Position numbers and translations under genes: made by a program. Under the pieces are notes generated by a model. That model saw only the letters and a list, made by a program, of their open reading frames with translations, ran no database searches and was not told the DNA's origin. From positions 1 through 5,055 of the forward strand of contig CAZYWA010000562.1 in the NCBI GenBank assembly GCA_964650975.1: a DNA stretch of 5,055 nt, given 5' to 3'. Numbering within the stretch: the stretch's first letter is position 1; every line of letters begins with the position of its first letter. Positions 1 to 5,055 of this stretch are shown here, piece by piece. The stretch comes from CAZYWA01 sp964650975 [NCBI: uncultured bacterium] (GTDB lineage Bacteria; JADJOY01).

Positions 1-23
1 GCAGCCGACGGCCGGTGACAGGT

Positions 24-44
24 TTTCTTTACCATTTCTTTACC
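24..44. repeat. Tandem 10-bp direct repeat with 11-bp period
   Basis: TTTCTTTACC occurs perfectly at 24-33 and again at 35-44, separated by one A, so the copies lie one helical turn apart. The TTTACC cores (28-33 and 39-44) are separated by five bases. Tandem half-sites at this spacing are typical of OmpR/PhoB-family response-regulator sites, so a regulator-binding site upstream of rsbR is plausible. No regulator can be named from the sequence. The repeat is seen directly; the operator role is inferred. Confidence 0.5.
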
Positions 45-71
45 CGTTTTCAATTTGGACGGTAAAGTTTT
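38..71 (+). promoter_or_regulatory. Imperfect inverted repeat (hairpin or operator) in the rsbR leader
   Basis: CTTTACC at 38-44 is matched by its reverse complement GGTAAAG at 61-67. The arms can be extended by pairing G46-T47 with A59-C60 if C45 is bulged, giving a 9-bp stem around an 11-nt loop, followed by TTTT at 68-71. Two readings are possible: a dyad operator that reuses the core of the adjacent direct repeat, or a weak intrinsic terminator for a gene upstream of the window. The stem is AT-rich and the T run is short, so a strong terminator is unlikely. Confidence 0.35.
39..68 (+). promoter_or_regulatory. Candidate sigma-70-like promoter for the rsb operon
   Basis: TTTACC (39-44, four of six matches to TTGACA) lies 18 nt upstream of TAAAGT (63-68, four of six matches to TATAAT). 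Transcription would start near 75, leaving a leader of about 90 nt before rsbR. The stretch is clearly AT-richer than the coding DNA that follows. The second repeat copy coincides with the -35 element, so a protein bound there would affect initiation. The match is weak and the host's sigma-factor preferences are unknown. Confidence 0.3.
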
Positions 72-153
72 GCAGCTCACCCCCGCCAATCTTGAACCTG
101 GTCGCAGCATTCCCCAGCCGGAATTTCCCGCAGCGGCAGGGTGAACCCGCATC

Positions 154-157
154 GGAG
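154..157 (+). promoter_or_regulatory. Ribosome binding site that fixes the rsbR start
   Basis: GGAG sits 9 nt upstream of the ATG at 167. It supports that ATG over the in-frame TTG at 92, which would add 25 residues that do not resemble the family. Confidence 0.6.
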
Positions 158-166
158 ACCTTCGAG

Positions 167-1039
167 ATGAGCACCAAAAAACGCTCCCGCCTCACCGAAG
201 TGATCGCGAAGCACGAAGCGGCGATCCTCAGCACCTGGGTCGAGCGCCAGCTGGCCGCCGGCTCGCTGCGGCGCGACCTCATGAACGACGTCGAGCTGCG
301 GGAGGATTCGCGCCGCTTTCTGACGGCGTTCGCCGGTGCCATTGCCGCGTCACCCGACGCACCAGACTCGGGATCGCCGGCGTGGTCCGAAACCCGCGAC
401 GTCTTGGCGGAGATCTCGCGCTCCCGGAGCCGCCAGGGCTTCTCCCCCACCGAGACCGCAATGTTCGTGATGTCGCTCAAGGAGTCACTCTTCGAGAAGC
501 TTCGCGAAGCGCTCGGGAGCGACCCGCAGGCGTTCGCCGAAGAGATCTGGAGCGTGAGTCTGGTACTCGACCGCCTCGGGCTCTTCGTCACCGAGGTGCA
601 TCAGAAGACTCGCGAGGAGATCATCGACCGCCAGCAGCGGGAGATGCTCGAGCTTTCGACTCCCGTCGTGCAGCTGTGGGAGGGAGTGGTGGCGCTGCCG
701 CTCATCGGTACTCTCGACAGCGCGCGCACTCAGGTCGTCATGGAGACGTTGCTGCAGCGTATCGTCGAGACCAGCGCTTCGCTCGCGATCATCGACATAA
801 CCGGGGTGCCCACGGTCGACACCCTCGTCGCGCAGCACCTGCTCAAGACCGTGGCGGCGGCGCGGCTCATGGGCACCGAGTGCATCATCAGCGGCATCCG
901 CCCGCAGATCGCCCAGACCGTAGTGCACCTGGGCGTGGATCTGCAGGACGTGATCACCAAATCGACTCTCGAGTCGGCCTTCGCGATCGCGCTGCAGCGG
1001 CTGGGTCTCACCATTGTGCGCCGTTCGGCGGCCGGCTGA
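167..1039 (+). CDS. rsbR: RsbR-type stressosome scaffold/sensor with RsbRD-like N-terminus and STAS domain
   Basis: This 290-residue protein is the RsbT co-antagonist that builds the stressosome core with RsbS in the cytoplasm. Residues 1 to about 155 form an all-helical sensor region. It has a conserved-looking Trp24, a basic/acidic segment at 35-50 and a long helix leading into the core, and it resembles the RsbRD N-terminal family rather than the globin fold of Bacillus RsbRA. Residues about 163-285 are a STAS domain with typical signatures: VALPLIGTLDSAR (175-187), IIDITGVPTVDT (208-219) and SGIRPQIAQT (242-251). By alignment with recalled B. subtilis RsbRA, Thr219 corresponds to the RsbT target Thr205 and Ser185 to Thr171; the 34-residue spacing is identical. 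The ATG at 167 is chosen because of the GGAG before it. The gene is followed after 7 nt by rsbS. The stimulus it senses cannot be told from sequence. Confidence 0.93.
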   Translation: MSTKKRSRLTEVIAKHEAAILSTWVERQLAAGSLRRDLMNDVELREDSRRFLTAFAGAIAASPDAPDSGSPAWSETRDVLAEISRSRSRQGFSPTETAMFVMSLKESLFEKLREALGSDPQAFAEEIWSVSLVLDRLGLFVTEVHQKTREEIIDRQQREMLELSTPVVQLWEGVVALPLIGTLDSARTQVVMETLLQRIVETSASLAIIDITGVPTVDTLVAQHLLKTVAAARLMGTECIISGIRPQIAQTVVHLGVDLQDVITKSTLESAFAIALQRLGLTIVRRSAAG

Positions 1040-1046
1040 GGTCGCG

Positions 1047-1436
1047 ATGGAACGCATTCCCATTTTGAAGTTGGGCGATTGCTTGATCGTCAGCATCCAG
1101 GTCGACATGCACGACCGGCTGGCGATGACCCTTCAGGAAGACTTGACCAATCGCATCGCCGATTCCCGCGCCAAGGGAGTCTTGATCGACATCTCGGCGC
1201 TGGCATTGGTCGACTCGTTCATCGGCCGGATGCTTGCCAACATCGCGTCGATGGCGAAGGTGCTCGATGCCACCACCGTGGTCGTGGGCATGCAGCCGGC
1301 GGTCGCCATCACCCTGGTCGAGCTGGGGCTCTCGCTGCCAGGCGTGAAGACCGCGCTCAACGTGGAACGAGGCATGGATCTGATCCGCGCCAGCGCGCAG
1401 GCCAGCGTGGTCACCGATGAGCCCGCTCAACGGTAA
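1047..1436 (+). CDS. rsbS: RsbS, single-domain STAS antagonist of RsbT
   Basis: This 129-residue protein is one STAS domain and closely resembles B. subtilis RsbS throughout. Matching segments include IPILKLGDCLIVSIQ (4-18), QEDL (30-33), VLIDISALALVDSFIG (45-60), GMQPAVAITLVELGLSL and TALNVERG. RsbS packs with RsbR into the stressosome and sequesters the kinase RsbT. Phosphorylation of the serine in the (I/V)DSF motif (Ser59 in Bacillus, Ser57 here) releases RsbT. The acceptor serine is intact. The ATG at 1047 has GAGG (1038-1041) upstream, overlapping the rsbR stop codon, and it aligns with the Bacillus N-terminus; the upstream in-frame GTG at 1014 would add 11 unrelated residues. The C-terminus runs about ten residues past the Bacillus protein, and the coding end overlaps rsbT by 20 nt. 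Confidence 0.96.
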   Translation: MERIPILKLGDCLIVSIQVDMHDRLAMTLQEDLTNRIADSRAKGVLIDISALALVDSFIGRMLANIASMAKVLDATTVVVGMQPAVAITLVELGLSLPGVKTALNVERGMDLIRASAQASVVTDEPAQR

Positions 1437-1821
1437 CTCGCGATTGGTGCGCTCCAGCGAGGACGTGGTCTCAGCTCGCCAGCTGGTTCGCGAATACGCG
1501 ATCTCCGCCGGGTTCAGCCTGGTCGATCAGACCAAGATCTTGACCGCTGTGAGCGAGCTGGCGCGAAACACCGTGATTTACGGGGGCGGCGGTACCATGA
1601 CCGTTGAGGCGCTCAACCAAAGCATGCGCCGCGGTGTGCGCGTGGTGTTCGAGGACCATGGGCCGGGAATCGCCGACATCGGTGAGGCGTTGCGCGATGG
1701 CTTCACCACCGGCAACGGGCTGGGCCTCGGCCTGGGAGGCGCCAAGCGGCTCTCCAACGAGTTCGACATCCAGTCAGAGCCCGGCAAGGGCACGCGCATC
1801 ACGATCACCCGATGGAAGTGA
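1417..1821 (+). CDS. rsbT: RsbT, serine/threonine protein kinase (switch kinase)
   Basis: This 134-residue GHKL-type ATPase matches B. subtilis RsbT (133 residues) over its whole length. Visible motifs are the N box ELARN (47-51), the YGGGG segment (55-59), the G1 box DHGPGI (80-85; Asp80 matches Bacillus Asp78, needed for kinase activity) and the glycine-rich ATP lid GLGLGLGGAKRL (101-112). RsbT phosphorylates the STAS domains of RsbR and RsbS; once freed, it activates a downstream partner. In Bacillus that partner is RsbU, which is absent here, so the local partner is unknown. The ATG at 1417 lies 20 nt inside the end of rsbS and gives the correct length. No convincing Shine-Dalgarno sequence precedes it, so translation probably depends on ribosomes finishing rsbS. 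In-frame TTG (1444) and GTG (1447) are less likely starts. Confidence 0.95.
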   Translation: MSPLNGNSRLVRSSEDVVSARQLVREYAISAGFSLVDQTKILTAVSELARNTVIYGGGGTMTVEALNQSMRRGVRVVFEDHGPGIADIGEALRDGFTTGNGLGLGLGGAKRLSNEFDIQSEPGKGTRITITRWK

Positions 1822-2831
1822 CCGAGCACCGCCGGATCGCGATCACCGACGCCTCGTGCGTGGGTGAGGCGCGGCGCTACGCGGTCGAGGTCGCGCGCAC
1901 GCTCGGCATGAGCGAGTCCGGCATGGGCCGCGTGGGGGTGATCGTGACCGAGCTCGCCACCAATGTCATGAAGCACGGCGGCGGCGGTGAGATCCTCACT
2001 CGCGCAATTCCCGAGCAGGAGCAGCGCGGCATCGTGGTGGTGGCGATCGACCAGGGGCTGGGCATCTCCAACCTCGCGGCCGCGGTACGCGACGGGCATT
2101 CGACCGCGGGTTCGCCAGGCACGGGCTTGGGAGCCGTGAAGCGTCTGGCGGACAGATTCGACGTCCACTCGGTACCAGGCAGCGGCACCGCGGTGCTCGC
2201 GGCGATTCGCGGCGAGGAGCGATCGTCGTCGATGTTGCAGAGCGCTCGGTTTCACGTGGGTGCTGTGAACGTGCCGCACCCCGAGGAGGACGTTTCCGGC
2301 GACACCTGGGCGGCGACGCACTCGCCAAGCGTGAGCCGCATCCTGGTCGCCGACGGCCTCGGTCATGGGGTGCTCGCGGCGGCGGCCTCGCGGGAAGCCG
2401 CCAACATCTTTCGCCAGTACCCGGGCGCCGGATCGGGCGAGACGGTGGAGCGCATCCATGCGGGCTTGCGTGGCACGCGCGGCGCGGCGATCGCCGTGGC
2501 CACGGTCGACCGTGGCCACGGTTCGGTGCGTTACGCCGGAATCGGCAACATCGCCGCGACCATCTGCGACGCCGAGCAGGCTCGCAGTTTGGTGTCGCAC
2601 CACGGCACCGCGGGCCACGAAGCACGGCGTGTGCAGGAATTCACGTATCCGTGGGGGGTGCGCTCGATGCTGGTGATGCACAGCGACGGGCTCACGTCGC
2701 ACTGGGACGTGAGCCGCCAGCCCGGTTTCACTGAACGCGATCCCGATCTGGCGGCGGCGGTGCTCTATCGCGATTTCCGCCGCGGACGCGACGACACCAC
2801 CGTCGTCGTGGCTCGCACGGAGGCGGCGTGA
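1812..2831 (+). CDS. RsbT-like ATPase fused to RsbX-type (SpoIIE/PP2C) phosphatase
   Basis: This 339-residue protein has two parts. Residues 1 to about 135 form a second RsbT/RsbW-like ATPase, with N box ELATN (47-51), G1 box DQGLGI (80-85; Leu replaces the usual Pro) and ATP lid PGTGLGAVKRL (102-112). Residues about 141-339 are a PP2C-type phosphatase of the same length as stand-alone RsbX (199). They show the same motifs in order: SGD (162-164), VADGLGHG (179-186), RGAAIAV (223-229), GIGN (243-246), HSDGL (290-294) and RDDTTVVV (326-333). The metal-binding aspartates (Asp164, Asp181, Asp328) appear intact. In Bacillus, RsbX dephosphorylates RsbS and RsbR to reset the stressosome; that role is inferred here from motif order and position. 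What the ATPase half does is not clear: it may be a second kinase, or it may dock the phosphatase on STAS domains. The start at 1812 overlaps the rsbT end by 10 nt; GTG at 1818, which would give a 4-nt overlap, is an alternative. Confidence 0.9.
   Translation: MEVTEHRRIAITDASCVGEARRYAVEVARTLGMSESGMGRVGVIVTELATNVMKHGGGGEILTRAIPEQEQRGIVVVAIDQGLGISNLAAAVRDGHSTAGSPGTGLGAVKRLADRFDVHSVPGSGTAVLAAIRGEERSSSMLQSARFHVGAVNVPHPEEDVSGDTWAATHSPSVSRILVADGLGHGVLAAAASREAANIFRQYPGAGSGETVERIHAGLRGTRGAAIAVATVDRGHGSVRYAGIGNIAATICDAEQARSLVSHHGTAGHEARRVQEFTYPWGVRSMLVMHSDGLTSHWDVSRQPGFTERDPDLAAAVLYRDFRRGRDDTTVVVARTEAA
2494..2521. repeat. Perfect 28-bp nested palindrome inside the phosphatase gene
   Basis: CCGTGGCCACGG, itself a 12-bp palindrome, occurs at 2494-2505 and 2510-2521 around a central TCGA, so the whole 28 bp equals its own reverse complement. 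In RNA it could fold into a 12-bp GC-rich stem with a UCGA tetraloop. It encodes residues 228-237 (AVATVDRGHG) in a part of the domain that aligns with RsbX without an obvious insertion, so it does not disrupt the protein. No T run follows (the next bases are TTCGGTGCG), so it is not a standard terminator. Confidence 0.9.
2819..2823 (+). promoter_or_regulatory. Ribosome binding site for the hybrid kinase GTG start
   Basis: GGAGG lies 4 nt before the GTG at 2828, inside the last codons of the phosphatase gene. It is the strongest Shine-Dalgarno match in the operon and supports the GTG start, whose GTGA overlaps the preceding stop codon. Confidence 0.6.
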
Positions 2832-4948
2832 GCACGCCGCTGCTTACGTTGCCATTGCGCGTCGAGCGCGACGTGGTGCTCGGGCGCCAGCGCGCCCGCG
2901 AGGTCGCGGAAGCGCTCGGCTTCGAGCGCCAGGACCAAACCCGGCTCGCTACCGCGGTCTCCGAGATCGCGCGCAACGCCGTGAGCTACGCGCGCGAGGG
3001 CAAGCTCGAGCTCGAGCTCGAAGGGCGTAACGCTCCACAAGTGCTGGTGGTGCGGATCACCGATCGAGGACCAGGAATTGCGAATCTCACGACGATCCTC
3101 GAAGGGCGGTATCAGTCGCGGACCGGCATGGGGCGCGGCATTCTGGGCACTCGCGCGCTGGTCGACGCCTTCGAGATCGGTCCCAACGCCGGTGGCGGCA
3201 CGCGCGTCGCGTTCAGCAAGCTCTTGCCGCGCTATGCCGGATTCATCGATGCCGCGGCGGTGCGGCGCCTGATCGAGGAGCTCGAGAAACGCGGTTCGCG
3301 CGACGCCTTCGAGGAGCTGCAGCGCCAGAATCAGGAAGTGATGCTGGCCCTCGAAGAACTGGGCCGCCGCCAGGCGGAGCTGGGCGCGCTCAACCGCGAG
3401 CTCGAGGACACCAACCGCGGTGTGGTGGCGCTCTACGCCGAGCTCGACGAAAAGGCTGATCATCTACGGCGCGCCGATGAGATCAAGTCGCGGTTCCTGT
3501 CCAACATGAGCCACGAGTTCCGCACCCCGGTGAACTCGATCCTGGCGCTGGCGCGCATGCTGCTCGACCACACCGACGGCAATTTGAGCAGCGAGCAAGA
3601 GCGTCAGGTCACGTTCATCCGGAAGGCCGCCGACGGACTGCTGGAGCTGGTCAACGACTTGCTCGATCTCGCCAAGGTGGAAGCGGGCAAGATCGAGATC
3701 CGGCCGGTGGAGTTCGACGTCGGACATCTGTTCGGCACGCTGCGCGGCATGCTGCGTCCGCTATTGGTGGGGGAGTCTGTGTCGCTGGTGTTCGACGAGC
3801 CGGAGGACCTCCCGCCGCTGCACACCGACGAGCCCAAGGTTTCGCAAATTCTTCGCAACCTCGTATCGAACGCGCTCAAGTTCACCGAGCGCGGCGAAGT
3901 GCGGGTCTCGGCCCACCTGACCGACGATGGTCGCGCGGTGTCCTTCGCGGTGACGGACACCGGCCTCGGCATCGCGCCCGAGAACCACGAACGCATTTTC
4001 CAGGAGTTCGCGCAGATCGACAGCCCCGTGCAGCGGCGCGTCCAAGGCACCGGGCTCGGTCTGCCGCTGTGCCGCAAGCTCGCGGGGCTGCTGGGCGGAC
4101 ACGTGGGTGTGCAGAGCACCCTCGGGCTCGGCTCGACCTTCACCGCCGTGATCCCACTGCACTTCGAAGACGTGGCGCCGCAGCAGCCCGAGTGGGTGGT
4201 CGACGAGCGAAGGCTGCCGATCCTTGTGGTCGAGGATGCCGCCGACACGATCCTCGGCTACGAGAAGCTCTTCGCAAACACCGAGTTCCAGCCGCTCTTC
4301 GCACGTAACACGCGCGACGCGCGCCACGCCCTCGGCGCCTTCCAGCCGCGCGCGATCGTGCTCGACATCTTGCTGCGCGGCGAGGATACGTGGTCTTTTC
4401 TCACCGAGCTCAGGCGCCGTCAAGATTTGGAGAGGGTGCCGGTCATCCTGGTCACCACTCTCGACGAGGAAGCGAAGGCGCTAGCGCTGGGTGCGGATTT
4501 CTTCTTCACCAAGCCGGTCGACCGGATTCGGCTTTTGCAAGCGCTGACCGCGCGGCTGGCGCCCCAGCTGCTGAAGCGAGTGCTGGTCGCGGACGACGAA
4601 GAGATCTTCCGGTACCTCTTGCGGCAGCACCTCACGACGCCCACGCACCTGATCTCCGAGGCCGCGAACGGCAACGATACGCTCGAGATGGCACGCGCCA
4701 ATCGTCCCGACGTGATCTGTCTCGATTTGGTGATGCCTGACCTCACTGGTCTCGAGGTATTGCGGCGCCTGCGCGGTGACGCGGAGACGCGGGACATTCC
4801 CGTCGTGATCGTGACCTCGAAGGTCACTGACGATGCGGAGCTCGCGGAGTTGCGCGCGCTTTCCTCGGGCCTCCTCCACAAGGATGCGCTGTCGCGGGAG
4901 ACCGCGTTGCAGGTGATCGATACCGCTCTCTCACTGGTGAGCCGATGA
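2828..4948 (+). CDS. Hybrid histidine kinase with N-terminal RsbT-like ATPase and two receiver domains
   Basis: This 706-residue protein has no visible membrane segment or signal peptide, so it is cytoplasmic. Residues about 8-135 are a third RsbT-like ATPase: N box EIARN (46-50), G1 box DRGPGI (79-84) and a glycine-rich lid at 100-107. Residues about 141-220 are Glu/Leu/Arg-rich and probably coiled coil. HisKA follows with SHEFRTP (228-234), His229 being the phosphorylation site. The catalytic HATPase has N box NLVSN (344-348), DTGLGI (377-382) and GTGLGL (407-412). REC1 (about 463-577) has Glu469/Asp470, acceptor Asp513, Thr543 and Lys562. REC2 (about 583-703) has Asp589/Asp590, acceptor Asp633, Thr663 and Lys685. 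All key phosphotransfer residues are present, but there is no Hpt domain. The only input-like region is the RsbT-like domain plus coiled coil, so the stressosome is the likely signal source (inference). The start is GTG, overlapping the previous stop by 4 nt. Confidence 0.93.
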   Translation: MSTPLLTLPLRVERDVVLGRQRAREVAEALGFERQDQTRLATAVSEIARNAVSYAREGKLELELEGRNAPQVLVVRITDRGPGIANLTTILEGRYQSRTGMGRGILGTRALVDAFEIGPNAGGGTRVAFSKLLPRYAGFIDAAAVRRLIEELEKRGSRDAFEELQRQNQEVMLALEELGRRQAELGALNRELEDTNRGVVALYAELDEKADHLRRADEIKSRFLSNMSHEFRTPVNSILALARMLLDHTDGNLSSEQERQVTFIRKAADGLLELVNDLLDLAKVEAGKIEIRPVEFDVGHLFGTLRGMLRPLLVGESVSLVFDEPEDLPPLHTDEPKVSQILRNLVSNALKFTERGEVRVSAHLTDDGRAVSFAVTDTGLGIAPENHERIFQEFAQIDSPVQRRVQGTGLGLPLCRKLAGLLGGHVGVQSTLGLGSTFTAVIPLHFEDVAPQQPEWVVDERRLPILVVEDAADTILGYEKLFANTEFQPLFARNTRDARHALGAFQPRAIVLDILLRGEDTWSFLTELRRRQDLERVPVILVTTLDEEAKALALGADFFFTKPVDRIRLLQALTARLAPQLLKRVLVADDEEIFRYLLRQHLTTPTHLISEAANGNDTLEMARANRPDVICLDLVMPDLTGLEVLRRLRGDAETRDIPVVIVTSKVTDDAELAELRALSSGLLHKDALSRETALQVIDTALSLVSR

Positions 4949-5055
4949 GACCGCCCGCGCCGCAGTCGTCGGATCTAGTGCTGGTCGTCGATGACAACGA
5001 GCACCTCCGCTACACGAAGGTGCGCACGCTTCGCCAAGGCGGCTTCGATGTCATC
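4945..5055 (+). CDS. Receiver-domain protein, N-terminal fragment (runs off the window)
   Basis: Only the first 37 residues are present. After a short Pro-rich lead comes LVLVVDDNEHLRYTKVRTLRQGGFDVI (11-37), the first beta strand, acidic pair (Asp16, Asp17) and first helix of a response-regulator receiver domain. The ATG at 4945 overlaps the kinase stop codon as ATGA, with GGTGAG (4936-4941) just upstream, so the gene belongs to the same operon. It may be a stand-alone response regulator receiving phosphate from the preceding kinase, or another hybrid kinase beginning with REC. The output domain and the acceptor aspartate lie beyond the window. Confidence 0.88.
   Translation, partial: MRPPAPQSSDLVLVVDDNEHLRYTKVRTLRQGGFDVI

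Noticed and set aside
1-18. Possible last codons of an upstream gene ending in TGA at 16-18
   Set aside because: Five codons are too few to support a gene call.
55-60. TTGGAC as an alternative -35 box
   Set aside because: It has a good -35 match, but no acceptable -10 element occurs 15-19 nt downstream, where the sequence is C-rich.
92-166. TTG-started 25-residue extension of RsbR
   Set aside because: The ATG at 167 has GGAG at a proper distance and begins where family similarity begins; the TTG has no ribosome binding site.
40-591. Minus-strand open frame covering the leader and the rsbR 5' half
   Set aside because: It lies opposite the RsbR sensor region, its protein is Ser/Arg-rich without recognisable motifs, and GC-rich codon bias explains it.
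1578-2702. Long antisense open frame of 374 codons opposite rsbT and the phosphatase gene
   Set aside because: It mirrors strongly supported sense genes, has low-complexity His/Arg/Ala-rich composition and no recognisable domain. Such frames are common opposite GC-rich coding DNA.
3003-3021. AGCTCG hexamer repeated three times
   Set aside because: It encodes an alternating Leu-Glu strand (LELELE) in the kinase N-terminal ATPase; codon preference for CTC and GAG explains it.
2765-3463. Antisense open frame of 232 codons opposite the start of the hybrid kinase
   Set aside because: It is a shadow of a well-supported gene with RsbT-like motifs; no independent start signal or domain.

Overview
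This GC-rich window holds one tightly packed plus-strand operon that encodes a stressosome (Rsb) signalling module joined to a histidine-kinase phosphorelay. The high GC content, and the absence of sigB, rsbV, rsbW or rsbU from the window, point away from Bacillus. The layout is closer to stressosome clusters of Gram-negative or deep-branching environmental bacteria (Myxococcota, Gemmatimonadota, Eisenbacteria or similar). The phylum assignment is a guess.

Layout. Positions 1-166 are a short, AT-richer leader. It carries an 11-bp-period direct repeat, an inverted copy of its core, and a weak sigma-70-like promoter candidate. The genes that follow are rsbR (167-1039), rsbS (1047-1436), rsbT (1417-1821), an RsbT-like ATPase fused to an RsbX/SpoIIE-type phosphatase (1812-2831), a 706-residue hybrid kinase (2828-4948; RsbT-like ATPase, coiled coil, HisKA, HATPase, REC, REC), and the first 37 codons of a receiver-domain protein (4945-end). 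No intergenic gap inside the operon exceeds 7 nt. The last four junctions overlap by 20, 10, 4 and 4 nt, so the genes are almost certainly co-transcribed and translationally coupled.

How the parts should work together, by analogy with Bacillus: RsbR and RsbS co-assemble through their STAS domains and hold RsbT. Stress makes RsbT phosphorylate RsbS (Ser57 here) and RsbR (Ser185 and Thr219 here), which releases RsbT. An RsbX-type phosphatase resets the complex. No RsbU or sigma-B branch is visible here. The downstream hybrid kinase begins with its own RsbT-like domain and is the obvious candidate output, passing the signal to receivers on itself and on the next gene.

Most notable points: three consecutive genes each carry an RsbT-like ATPase at the N-terminus; the histidine kinase appears to use such a domain as its input; and a perfect 28-bp nested palindrome lies inside the phosphatase coding region. 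The general cluster type (rsbRST-X followed by two-component genes) is already known from other bacteria such as Vibrio. The specific fusions are less well characterised, and I cannot claim they are undescribed.
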